Position numbers and translations under genes: made by a program
DNA from: Obelidium mucronatum
Taxonomy: Eukaryota; Chytridiomycota; Chytridiomycetes; Chytridiales; Chytriomycetaceae
Assembly (NCBI GenBank): GCA_025765595.1
Contig: JAIVFH010000523.1
Span: 1-16,250, forward strand
Direction: 5' to 3'
DNA length: 16,250 bases
Notes under the pieces: generated by a model
Seen by the model: the letters and a program-made list of their open reading frames with translations, nothing else
Told to the model about the DNA's origin: nothing
Database searches by the model: none
Shown here: positions 1 to 7,895 of the stretch, one piece after another
Position numbering within the stretch: the stretch's first letter is position 1
Layout of the letters: each line of letters opens with the position of its first letter

Positions 1-3
1 TGA

Positions 4-213
4 TCATTTTTGTACCATTACGAGGGCGACGGAACATCCGATTGATCCAAAGATGGCAATGATCGTTCCAGTTGTCATTAGCTTCTCAGAATCTTTTGGT
101 TGGAGCTGCTTCAACTCCTTTTCCTTTTCAAGAAGCGTCGTCGACGTAATCGACTGGAGGTCACTTTTGCTACCGATGCCAGGGTCGCTTGTATTGACAC
201 TTGTGTATGACAT
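4..213 (-). CDS. Small hypothetical protein with C-terminal membrane anchor (69 aa)
   Basis: An uninterrupted reading frame of 69 codons starts at the ATG at 213; one codon upstream is a TTG, so this is the first ATG in the frame. The N-terminal 45 residues are hydrophilic, Ser/Thr-rich and then Lys/Glu-rich (KEKELKQLQPKDSEKL). Residues about 48-67 (TGTIIAIFGSIGCSVALVMV) form one hydrophobic segment followed only by QK and the stop. This is the layout of a tail-anchored or single-pass protein with a very short C-terminal tail, so insertion in the ER, mitochondrial outer membrane or peroxisome membrane is possible. I do not recognise a family. An upstream exon cannot be excluded, and the short length means the gene call rests mainly on the well-formed anchor. 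Confidence 0.5.
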   Translation of the reverse strand: MSYTSVNTSDPGIGSKSDLQSITSTTLLEKEKELKQLQPKDSEKLMTTGTIIAIFGSIGCSVALVMVQK

Positions 214-495
214 CAAATTGATTTATGCCAGTTTATTTTTGGATGTGGAAATATCACATAGTACGTATCTTCCATATTGGTATTTGGTTTATGTACAAGT
301 AAGATGATTCGCTTTGACTGCAGTGCACGTTTTAGGTTTTTCGTTCTTTGCTGGAAACCAATGAACTTCGTCTGTGGCTCAGTTTATTTCCAAGATATCA
401 CATACACTTTAGCAAACCATTTTGGTACATAATGAATGTCAAAGTTTGACTGGTGCAGAGAATATTTCAATAAACTATATAGAAAAGGAGTATTC

Positions 496-1329
496 TTAAT
501 TCTTGAAAAAAGAACAACCGAAAAATACAAACCCTTGATCAGCATATATATTTTCGATCCCGAGAAACGCTGTATTCATCAAATATACTCGCCCAAGTAC
601 AACTTTTGAAGTTTCGTAAACATGACGCATGCAGCCGATTCTATTCTAAAATCGATGTTCATTTTTCGCTTTCAGACGGGGAGCCCGTAAAAAAAGAAAT
701 GCCTCTTTACCTTTCCTCGATCAGAGTATATCAGCATTGTGTGATTCCGAACATCTTTAACGATAGCACGGTCAACCCAAAGACTCTATTCATGCATATA
801 CAAAAAAACCCAACGCACCCAATACTTCAACCAATGCTTTTGCAAGTTCCTCTTGATCAATTGCTGAAAACGGTTCCTAGTTGAAAAAAAAAAAAAACAT
901 CTCATCAATAAAATCAATATTCCTCGGACTCATTTTCCCCCCCCGTACCTTATTCTCCTTAATCAAGAAATGAAAATATTTGATATCGTTTTCTTGCGCA
1001 AACTTTTTATTCGCCTCCGAGTCTTTGGAGCTTGAGAGATACCTTTTTTTTTGTTTGTTGGGCAAAAGAAACACACAACAGGCATAAACAAGATACACAC
1101 ACACATTATTGTCTTCAAGTTCAATGACTGCAATAAACGGATAACTGTGTTTGCTAGGCTTCCCCGCCCGATAGACTCCAGCCTCAACCATTGCAAAGTT
1201 GACTGGAGGCACTACTTTGGTTCCAGAGGCATGCGGTTCAGCTGGAACGTGACGGATGAGATTCAAAGCTGCAGTGAATCCATCGAAATCAACGTCTGTT
1301 GAGGGTGGACTGTATGTTTGTGAGGATGT
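496..1329 (-). CDS. Siw14/Oca-family dual-specificity-phosphatase-like protein, catalytic Cys replaced by Ser; frame broken in exon 1
   Basis: Five exons: about 1329-1105, 1042-949, 876-819, 754-711 and 645-496; the four introns are 62-72 bp with GT/AG ends. The spliced reading carries the order typical of fungal Siw14/Oca proteins: VVPPVNFAMVEAGVYRAGKP, then LQSLNLKTIMYLS, NKKFAQENDIKYFHF, ENK-EPF, VRNHTMLIYSDRGKNRIGC and a final ADQGFVFF. Active members cleave inositol pyrophosphates or phosphotyrosine with a Cys in HCxxGKxRTG. Here the loop reads YSDRGKNRIG, so the nucleophile is Ser and the protein is probably catalytically dead or has another role. Exons 2-5 join perfectly in phase. In exon 1 one extra base at 1134 separates SYPF from LQSLNLK, and no in-frame ATG lies between 1329 and the first conserved motif. 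The gene is therefore either a pseudogene, carries a sequencing error, or has an unseen first exon. Confidence 0.72.
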
Positions 1330-1512
1330 TCATCTATTTTAAGATTCTCAACAAAAAACAATATTTATGAATATATTTATGTAGATAAAATATTGTAATT
1401 AACTTTTATTAAATATTCTATTAACTGGGAGAAAATAAAGGCAAGAAATCATCTTTTTGTGGCGTAAATCATTCTTTGGATTTCTTTTCCGGCTCTTTGT
1501 TGTTGTGTATAA

Positions 1513-1880
1513 AATATTTTTGTTCAAAGCATCAAAAGCGCCAAAACAAGCACCAAAGCAATTCCAGTCTTTTTGGGAGAAACAGCATCACTTTTAACGA
1601 TATCCACCGACTTGGAATACGAAAAAGTACAACCAGCCGCGCCTGTATCATACGATCCAAACTTGATTACTGGTCGCAGCCTCTCCCATGTAAGTGGCAG
1701 CGCCAGAAGCCCACGTGATAACTAAACAACTGCAATCAGTCGACGAGAATGTAGACCTGGCTGTGTTGATTGTGCCTGATAGAGTCACCGAGTATTCCGT
1801 CATGCAATTGATGGAACAGGTGCTCAAGTTAACATTGCGGCAAGATCGGGTTGTTAGCTTGTATGTTCCAGCTGGGATAG
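1513..1880 (+). pseudogene. Two coding-like exon fragments of an unrecognised protein
   Basis: Frame 1 from 1513 to 1689 reads like protein (TKAIPVFLGETASLLTISTD, then YDPNLITGRSLSH) and ends at a strong donor, GTAAGTGG, at 1690. Frame 2 from about 1740 reads VDLAVLIVPDRVTEYSVMQL, then KLTLRQDRVVSLYVPAGID, and runs into a T23 tract. The segment between looks like a 50-bp intron (1690-1739) with an ATAACTAAAC branch-like site and AATCAG at the end. That splice, however, leaves the two frames one base out of register. Only the weaker acceptor GACGAG at 1747 restores phase. Neither a start codon nor a convincing C-terminal exon is visible. I do not recognise the family. It could be a real gene with a sequencing indel, or a decayed fragment. 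Confidence 0.4.
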
Positions 1881-1882
1881 AC

Positions 1883-1927
1883 TTTTTTTTTTTTTTTTTT
1901 TTTTTGGTGTGTATGTGTGTGTGTGTT
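1883..1927 (+). repeat. T23 homopolymer followed by a TG-rich microsatellite
   Basis: An uninterrupted run of 23 T at 1883-1905 is followed by GGTGTGTATGTGTGTGTGTGT. It directly follows the last coding-like codons of the plus-strand fragment and may be part of an intron or 3' region. Tracts of this kind are prone to length error in sequencing. Confidence 0.85.
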
Positions 1928-1984
1928 TCTGAAGATTACTTTTGAAAAATTAGTGATCGTGTTTATACAAGATGTTTTGTCATC

Positions 1985-2058
1985 GTGAACTTTCGTTAAA
2001 ACTTGAACGTTTTTGTCACGAGTGAACTTTCGTTAAATTGACTTGAACTTTTGTTAAA
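1985..2058 (+). repeat. Threefold TGAACTTTYGTTAAA repeat
   Basis: The 15-mer TGAACTTTCGTTAAA occurs at 1986-2000 and 2023-2037, and with one change (TGAACTTTTGTTAAA) at 2044-2058. The first two copies sit in a longer imperfect tandem unit of about 37 bp: GTGAACTTTCGTTAAA, a short spacer, then ACTTGAAC. The repeat lies in the non-coding stretch 1946-2135 between the plus-strand fragment and the 3' end of the minus-strand gene. I see no gene in that stretch. Confidence 0.8.
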
Positions 2059-2135
2059 CCAATATGGACAAAACATAGTCAAGAACAAATTCAAAACTCG
2101 TGTACGTCTCTTTGAATGCCAAAGTAACCCGTGTT

Positions 2136-2141
2136 TTTATT
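2136..2141 (-). promoter_or_regulatory. Candidate polyadenylation signal AATAAA
   Basis: The minus strand reads AATAAA here, about 120 bp after the stop codon of the low-complexity gene ending at 2260. The interval between is pyrimidine-rich on the minus strand. Position and motif fit a 3' processing signal; the motif alone is weak evidence in a fungus. Confidence 0.35.
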
Positions 2142-2259
2142 CTAACCCATAAATGCACACATGAGGGGTATCAAACCGAAGAAAAAAAAAATAAAAAAAG
2201 AGGGAGAGAGGGAGGGGTCGAAAGAGAGTGTGTGTGGAGGCGGGAATGACACAAGCTTT

Positions 2260-4424
2260 TTACTTACCGCCAAGCCTTCGACCCAACCCAGTAACAGAAA
2301 CGCGATGCTCCGCCCTGTTACTATCAGCGGCCGATGATCCACCTGCACCACCACCAACACCACTGCTGTTCCCACTCGTACCTTCCTCAACAGAATTGCC
2401 AGCGCCACCACCAACACTACTACCCGGCACAACAGGTCTTGGGAGAACACTTCCCGCAAAAACAACTCTACTTGCATCCCCAGGCACACCAATCCTATGC
2501 GTCGCATTACCAGTGAATAAAACAGCATCAGGCAACATGGTCGGGACCTCCGGGCTCCTTGCTCTCCCCCCAGTAGCCGCTGCATCAGAGGCAACAGCTG
2601 CTACGGTTGTAGCACCCGCAGACCCAACAACACCCCTCCGTCCCAAACAAGGATCCAACCCTCTCGGACTCCGCTGAACCTGCTGTTGCTGCTGCTGTCC
2701 ACCAGCTACACCACTTCCACTATTACTCGTCCCCCTTATCGCTCCAAATCCAGGACTGAAATTCGATGGCCGTCGTGGACCAAGACTCGGACTCGACCCA
2801 GATATCGGTAATAACGGCGGTGACGCTTGATGATGCAGGTGATGGTGGTGATGACCACGGTTTCCAACGATTGCTGTGGGTGTGGTTGTGGTTGGAGTTG
2901 TTCCATGAGGAATCGATCCAGACGACACAGTCGGAGTTATTGACGATGATGATGATGTTGCTGTTGGTATACCAGCTGATGAATTTGTTGTTGATGCTGT
3001 TGTTGTTGTAGGTGGAAGTGGTGGAGATAGTGATATCGCGAGGTTTGCGGCTTCAGAGAGAGCAGACCAGAGAGATGTTGATGAGGATTGATTGGTTGTC
3101 ACAATTTGTATAACAGGAGGAGGCGGCGGTGTAGGCAGTGTCGGCGCAAGAACTGTTGGAGATGGTAGGGTGCTTGTCTCAGCCAATGCTGGTCGCTGCG
3201 GTCTGGAAGGTGGAGGTGGCATAAGCGACGTTATGGATGTTGTTACATTTGTTGATGTTGAACTATTCATAACTGCTGGCGGTGGGAGAGGAGACAGAGA
3301 GTTCAATCTCGCTTCATCAATAGATTGAGAGGTGGGTGGTTCAGTTGGCCCAGAAGTTCTATTTTCTGAAGCACTTGGGCGGTTAAGCGACGGACTTAGA
3401 ACTCGGTCAAGGGGGCTGTCGACACGTTCTCGCTGAGGCCTTGATCTGGGTGATGGTTGTTCTCTGTTGAAGGGGGATCTGACAGCTTGCGGTGCTACTA
3501 ATGACACAAGAGAGTCTTCAACCGATGGACGCCGAGACCAACTATTAAATAAACCGCTGATGGGTGGCGACAGTGTTGGAAACAATGAATAAGAGCTAGA
3601 TGGTCTTGTGATGAATGATGGTTCGGTCCTGAAAGCCGTTTCGTTGTTGTTGATGTTTGAGAATGACCGTCTTTGCAGGCGATCTATGCTTCGTGCAGCC
3701 GACGCAGAGGCTGAAAGGACAGAAAAGAAGTCAGTGGAATCAAATCAAATCATGGATACATCATACACGTACAAATCAATAAATCGTTCATTTCCGAGGC
3801 AATTGACGAAGATTGTGTTGACGCTCCACGATCGCTGTTGTCTGTGGGTGGATCTGAAAACGGTCTGAAGACGGGAAAAGCAGCGGCTCTGTTTTGTTGC
3901 TGATGTCGTTGTATAAATTGCCGCAGTCCTTGTTCTCGTTGTTGATGATCTAGGAGTGTTTCATTTGCGTATTGTTGTTGTCGTTGTTGCTCTTGTTGCT
4001 GTAGTTGCAGTTGTTGTTGCGCAAGAGACTCCTGGTTCTGCATAGTCCGCAGCTGGGCCAGATGGCGCCTCGCGCGCTGGATCGCGCCGCCGCCGTCAAA
4101 GTCCGGCGGCGCAAAAGGCGACATCGAAGAAGACGAAGACGTCGCCGACAGCGCTGCTGACAAATTCATCGCCCGCACGACGTCCGCGCGCCGCTGCCGC
4201 CACAGCGTCTGCGCCTCGGCCAGGCTTTCGTCGCGCGCGCGTCGGCGCTCGAGTCCGCCCGCGGGCCGCTCGCGCTCGTCTCTGGCCAGGCTGGCGGACC
4301 GCGCTACCCTCTCGGCCCTCTCCTGCCGCTCCTGTCTTTCTTCGTCGTCGCGCTCTTCCGACTTGGTGCGCTGCCGCTGGCGTCCGCGTCGCTCAGCCGG
4401 GAGAGTGTAGATGGGCACTCCCAT
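2260..4424 (-). CDS. Large low-complexity, probably disordered protein of unknown function (700 aa, 2 exons)
   Basis: Exon 1 runs from the ATG at 4424 to 3773 and exon 2 from 3710 to 2260. The 62-bp intron (3711-3772) has donor GTACGT and a CTTTTCTGTCCTTTCAG acceptor and joins phase 1 exactly. Residues about 10-80 are dense in Arg/Glu and suggest a charged helix or coiled coil. Residues about 130-180 are Gln-rich (QQQLQLQQQEQQRQQQ). Exon 2 is Ser/Thr/Pro-rich with Pro runs, a His cluster (HHHHHLHH), a Q6 run and a Gly-rich tail. No folded domain or catalytic motif is visible. The composition resembles regulatory or RNA-associated scaffold proteins, but I assign no function. Exon 1 is strikingly CpG/GC-rich. 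The stop codon overlaps a perfect donor (GTAAGTA from 2267), so a further downstream exon is possible. Confidence 0.75.
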
Positions 4425-4456
4425 TTGCCAATAAAATAAAATTGAAACTCGTCCAA

Positions 4457-6173
4457 TCAGTTTTTACTCTCAAAGTGTCGACCAATCTCAAACAACTCCT
4501 GATCGCAGCCAAACTGTCCAATCAGCTGCATCGCAAGCGGGTGTCGGTCTGGGAATCCCCTCACAGGCACCACCAACGCAGGAAGCCCCGCCAAAGACAC
4601 TGGAACAGTCATAACATCGTCCATACATTCATCCACCGTAGATCCACTCTCTACATCGCTCTTTTTTGGTGCACTCGTCGTTGTTGCTGGCGTGAGAATA
4701 AAATCGCATTTTCCAGTTGTTGATGTAGTTGGACTGATGGGATGTGGCTCTTTGAATACGTTATTGTACGATTGTTGGATAAGCCTGCGTATTTTTTGCG
4801 CTTGGGTAAAGTAGGCGTCATACGACCTAGCAGTTTGTATTTCTTAAGTATGCTGAAAATGTGCAAAAACAACGAAATCTCACCTCGATCCCAATACAAA
4901 TGCACCCAGCATTATCCGCTGCTTGACCGTTTCTCCAAACAAAGCTCGCGCTGCTTCTAACCCTCCGTGTTGATCATCCCCGCCCTCGCTTCCAGTTGAT
5001 CCATACCGCAATCCATCATACCGAGCCAGATTGGACGAAGCTTCTGCACAAGCGATTGAATAATACGCACCAAGCGCATACTCATGAAACGGCAAATCAA
5101 CCTGCACGATTTCACACCCTTTCCCCTCCAACAGATCCAAAGCAAAAGAAAACCGCTCCAAAGCATCGCTTCCCAACAATCCAGGAATATGGCTCGGTAC
5201 TCCAACAACAACTCCCCGCAAATCACTTTTTGTCCGTGATCCCTCTTCCGCCTCCTTCCCCTGCCTCCTCCTCTTCATCATGTAACTTTCATACTCTACA
5301 AACGGCAAACTGGTTGGATCTCTCCCAACATCCCTCACATTCAAAACATGATACATCTTTTCAACGTCATCAACAGTCTGCCCAAGAAACCCAACTGTAT
5401 CCAGAGAACTCGCATAACTCACAACACCAAACCGCGATACGCGCCCATAACTCGGTTTGAATCCGACAATCCCACAATACGATGCAGGAATTCGAATGGA
5501 TCCTCCTGTATCTGTCCCAAGAGCACTTACCAAAACGAGAAAAAACAAACATAACGTCAGTCTCTGTTGGTGTTATCTCTCTCTCTCGCTAACTTACGCT
5601 CGAACTAGCCCCGCTTTTACAGCCGCCGCGCTTCCCCCACTACTACCCCCCGCAACGCGCTCCAAATCCACAGGATTTAAAACAGGCCCTTGCGCCGGTG
5701 AATGCAAGTTATAACTCCCCATCCCGAATTCATCACAGTTTGCTTTCCAAGGGGATATCGTGGCGCCCCCCGTTTTCTCGAGGAGTGTTACAACTGTTGC
5801 TTGATATGGCGATTTGTATCCTACATGTGTGTGTTGTGTATGTGACGTGTTGAATAAAGACTTCTTTTTTTTTTTGGCGGTGTTGGTGGGCGGACTTACG
5901 ATTCAGGACATTCGATGCACATGATGTAAGGGATCCAGGTGTTGTTGTTGCAATGTTGGCTTTGATGGCGATTGTCCAGTTGTTTAGTGGTAGTTGTTGG
6001 TGCTGGTGTTGTTGGGAATCGGTCACTGTTTCGGCAGCGGTGTAATCAACTGTATCCACTGAAGATGCGATTGCGGCCAGAGGTGGGATCAAGGCATTTA
6101 TGTGAGTGTTGTTGATGCTGGTGGCAGAGGCAGCCGTAGAAGAGAAATAACGAGATGTTCTTTTTAATAACAT
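4457..6173 (-). CDS. Glutamyl-tRNA(Gln) amidotransferase subunit A, mitochondrial (4 exons, 502 aa)
   Basis: GatA is the amidase subunit of the GatCAB-type complex. It hydrolyses glutamine to supply ammonia that converts Glu-tRNA(Gln) to Gln-tRNA(Gln) in mitochondria (yeast HER2, human QRSL1). Exons: 6173-5900, 5820-5598, 5525-4884 and 4826-4457, with introns of 79, 72 and 57 bp and exact phase. The N-terminus ([20 protein letters not shown]) is a basic, Ser/Thr-rich mitochondrial presequence. The amidase-signature triad is visible: Lys71 in AIKANI, Ser151 in [10 protein letters not shown] and nucleophile Ser175 in [22 protein letters not shown] near 121 and the C-terminal blocks [21 protein letters not shown] and [14 protein letters not shown] also match. 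The usual IKDN reads IKAN. The length is normal. The stop lies only 32 bp before the next gene's ATG on the same strand. Confidence 0.95.
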
Positions 6174-6229
6174 TAAAATAATTATTTAAACCAACAACAA
6201 AGGAAAAAGGAGAGATACAAACTTTTTTT

Positions 6230-6235
6230 TTTATT
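6230..6235 (-). promoter_or_regulatory. Candidate polyadenylation signal AATAAA
   Basis: AATAAA on the minus strand, about 90 bp after the stop of the secreted-protein gene and about 60 bp before the GatA start, within an AT-rich intergenic stretch. The stretch 6174-6324 shows no other feature and must also hold the GatA promoter. Confidence 0.35.
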
Positions 6236-6324
6236 ATTAGAGTAAAGAGAATTTAAACATAAATATACAGAATAAGAGATAATCGATAAACTTAAAAAAA
6301 ATTAAAAAAAAAAAAAAGACAGTA

Positions 6325-7008
6325 TCACAAAGTAACCTTCTCCAATTGACACCCAGCCCATCCATTCGCACCATTCGCATTACAGTACTGACCAGTGGGG
6401 CACCGTGAAATCCATCTCCACGCAAGTTCACCATTTCCAATGTATCCACACTGCTGCAACGTTTCATTTGCTCCACAACTCCATGCTCCAAATGTACGGC
6501 AAGAAGTTGGAACAGTAGAACTTGTGCTTGAACTGGTTGTTGTGGTTGTTGTCCCAGAGGGAGAGAATGTTGTGGAAAACGATAAGCTTGAACTTGACGT
6601 CGTAGCTGAAGAATTGGTAGTATAAGTCGAGGAGAAGGTAGTACTTGTAGACACAGCTGTAGAAGAGGAAGAGCTTGTCTTTGAAGTAGTAACTGGCGTT
6701 GTAGTCATAGCAGTAGTAGTCGTCGTGGCCGAGAAAGTGGAAGTGGATGAAGTTCCAAGGTTACATCCAACAAACCCACCAGAATTGACAACGCAACTCA
6801 ACCCATTCCCACAGTTCCACAACCATCTCCAGTACAAGGACGCGTCTTTTGAGTAGGTGCATTGATACAAGCTGTTTTTATCACATTCCCAAGATCCAAA
6901 CGCGGTGCAAGCCGTTCCGTTGATAGGGCCGGCAACATTTTGCGCTGCGGCGAAAAGACAGTGGAGAGTGGCGGATGCAAGGAGAAAGATGGAGAGGAGA
7001 GAATTCAT
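6325..7008 (-). CDS. Secreted protein with two six-Cys chitin-binding-like (CBM19-like) domains on a Ser/Thr-rich stalk
   Basis: Single exon, 227 residues. Residues 1-22 (MNSLLSIFLLASATLHCLFA, then AA) are a clear signal peptide. Two homologous modules sit at the ends: residues 34-82 and 170-220. Each has six Cys in matching positions (34, 42, 50, 66, 72, 82 and 170, 178, 187, 203, 209, 220), a C-x3-FG-x-W-x-C opening, a QC, a WRW aromatic patch and a closing GC. The spacing resembles CBM19 chitin-binding modules of fungal chitinases; the family name is tentative. Between them lie about 85 residues almost entirely Ser/Thr, expected to be O-glycosylated and extended. No catalytic domain or membrane anchor is present. 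The protein probably binds a cell-wall polysaccharide, as an adhesin or wall-protecting protein. A TATA box lies upstream. Confidence 0.8.
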   Translation of the reverse strand: MNSLLSIFLLASATLHCLFAAAQNVAGPINGTACTAFGSWECDKNSLYQCTYSKDASLYWRWLWNCGNGLSCVVNSGGFVGCNLGTSSTSTFSATTTTTAMTTTPVTTSKTSSSSSTAVSTSTTFSSTYTTNSSATTSSSSLSFSTTFSPSGTTTTTTSSSTSSTVPTSCRTFGAWSCGANETLQQCGYIGNGELAWRWISRCPTGQYCNANGANGWAGCQLEKVTL

Positions 7009-7076
7009 TATTTTTTTGTTTCCAAGAGGAGAGGTTTTTTTGTTGGTTGTTTTTGGGGGGGTTGAAGTATGTCGTG

Positions 7077-7083
7077 TTTTATA
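7077..7083 (-). promoter_or_regulatory. TATA box of the secreted-protein gene
   Basis: The minus strand reads GAGTATAAAACACG, with TATAAAA about 70 bp upstream of the ATG at 7008. Motif quality and spacing suit a TATA box with a short 5' leader. Confidence 0.6.
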
Positions 7084-7163
7084 CTCAGTTCAGGACGTGT
7101 GAGAAGACAAAGTAACATTCCCACACAGTTAGTATTTTGTTGTGTTCACTCCTCCTGCACCCT

Positions 7164-7181
7164 TGAAATTCATGAATTTCA
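7164..7181. repeat. 18-bp perfect palindrome in a divergent upstream region
   Basis: TGAAATTCATGAATTTCA is its own reverse complement. It lies about 155 bp upstream of the secreted-protein gene on one side and about 730 bp upstream of the giant gene on the other. It may be a site for a dimeric regulator. Confidence 0.6.
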
Positions 7182-7196
7182 TGTAGACTTTTTCAA

Positions 7197-7232
7197 TTGA
7201 AATTCTTTTCACTATTGAAATTCTTTTTACTA
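7197..7232 (+). repeat. Tandem 18-bp duplication containing GAAATTC
   Basis: TTGAAATTCTTTTCACTA (7197-7214) is followed immediately by TTGAAATTCTTTTTACTA (7215-7232), one mismatch apart. Each holds the GAAATTC half-site seen in the neighbouring palindrome, giving four copies in either orientation in about 60 bp. Confidence 0.8.
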
Positions 7233-7251
7233 TTTTGAACGCCTTTTAAAC

Positions 7252-7728
7252 ATGAAAATCGAGCGAGCAAATGAAAAATTGATTGTGAAGTTCTTTTCTT
7301 CTCGAGTCCAGCTGATAAGTTGTGGTATTGCTGATGGACTGGAAGTCAAGAGAATTCCCCATTCACAGACAAGAAACTTGCTGCGGGAGAACGTCTCCGG
7401 AAATCCTTCGCGTGCCAACCCTTTTGACAGCATTCAAATCAGGAAGGTCTATGCTGTTGAAACCCCAGAACGAGTTTTTAAATTGGCAGTTCTTGTTTCC
7501 AAGTCACAGTTATCAGGATACCTCCTTTCACCTTGTCGGACCTCTAGCGACTTATCAACTTGTCATCAAGCGGGAGTGAATTGGTGCATTCTTTTGCTTC
7601 GAACTCAACGGCCCTGGGGGTGCTTTATTCAGGAATTTTGACGCCAATTTACCCTGCTGCGTTGAAGCAAGCTCCATTGTCAGAAACGGCTGTCAATTTC
7701 CACGCGAGCTGTGAACCGCTTGAAATGT
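7252..7728 (+). pseudogene. Coding-like stretch that changes frame twice; possible decayed or mis-sequenced gene
   Basis: Frame 1 from the ATG at 7252 reads plausibly to about 7500 (IERANEKLIVKFFSSRVQLI, then VYAVETPERVFKLAVLVSK). Frame 2 then reads plausibly to a TGA at 7578-7580 (YQDTSFHLVGPLATYQLVIK). Frame 3 reads well from about 7560 to a TAG at 7728 (VHSFASNSTALGVLYSGILT, then AALKQAPLSETAVNFHASCE). Past that stop the same frame continues with Cys-rich sequence (GDRRGTCCAKLYGDEGYFRICC) to another stop. No good donor/acceptor pair explains the changes. I do not recognise the protein. It is a degraded gene, a gene carrying sequencing indels, or chance. The rest of 7233-7895 shows nothing else I can support. 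Confidence 0.3.
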
Positions 7729-7895
7729 AGCTGCAGTATGGAGATAGGCGTGGAACATGCTGTGCCAAGCTGTATGGAGATGAAGGGTATTTCCGAATTT
7801 GCTGCTGATCAGAACTGCCACGCGACAGGAGCAATTGGATGTGAGTGGTTGGTGTCTTCAATCAAAAATCAAGTAAATAAAAAAAAATCTCCAAA

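Noticed and set aside
606..884. Plus-strand 92-codon open frame
   Set aside because: It lies antisense to exons 3-5 of the Oca-like gene, whose splice phases and motifs are convincing.
1740..1880. Proteasome assembly chaperone 1-like segment
   Set aside because: A short pattern of hydrophobic residues followed by VTEY is too weak to support the assignment.
2228..2677. 149-codon plus-strand open frame
   Set aside because: It is antisense to the low-complexity gene; its Pro/Thr-rich content mirrors the Gly/Ser/Val codons on the other strand.
4996..5460. 154-codon plus-strand open frame
   Set aside because: It is fully antisense to exon 3 of GatA, which has strong family motifs.
7164..7232. 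Heat shock element array
   Set aside because: GAA and TTC blocks are present, but their spacing is 1 and 2 bases alternately and not the regular 5-base phase needed for an HSE.
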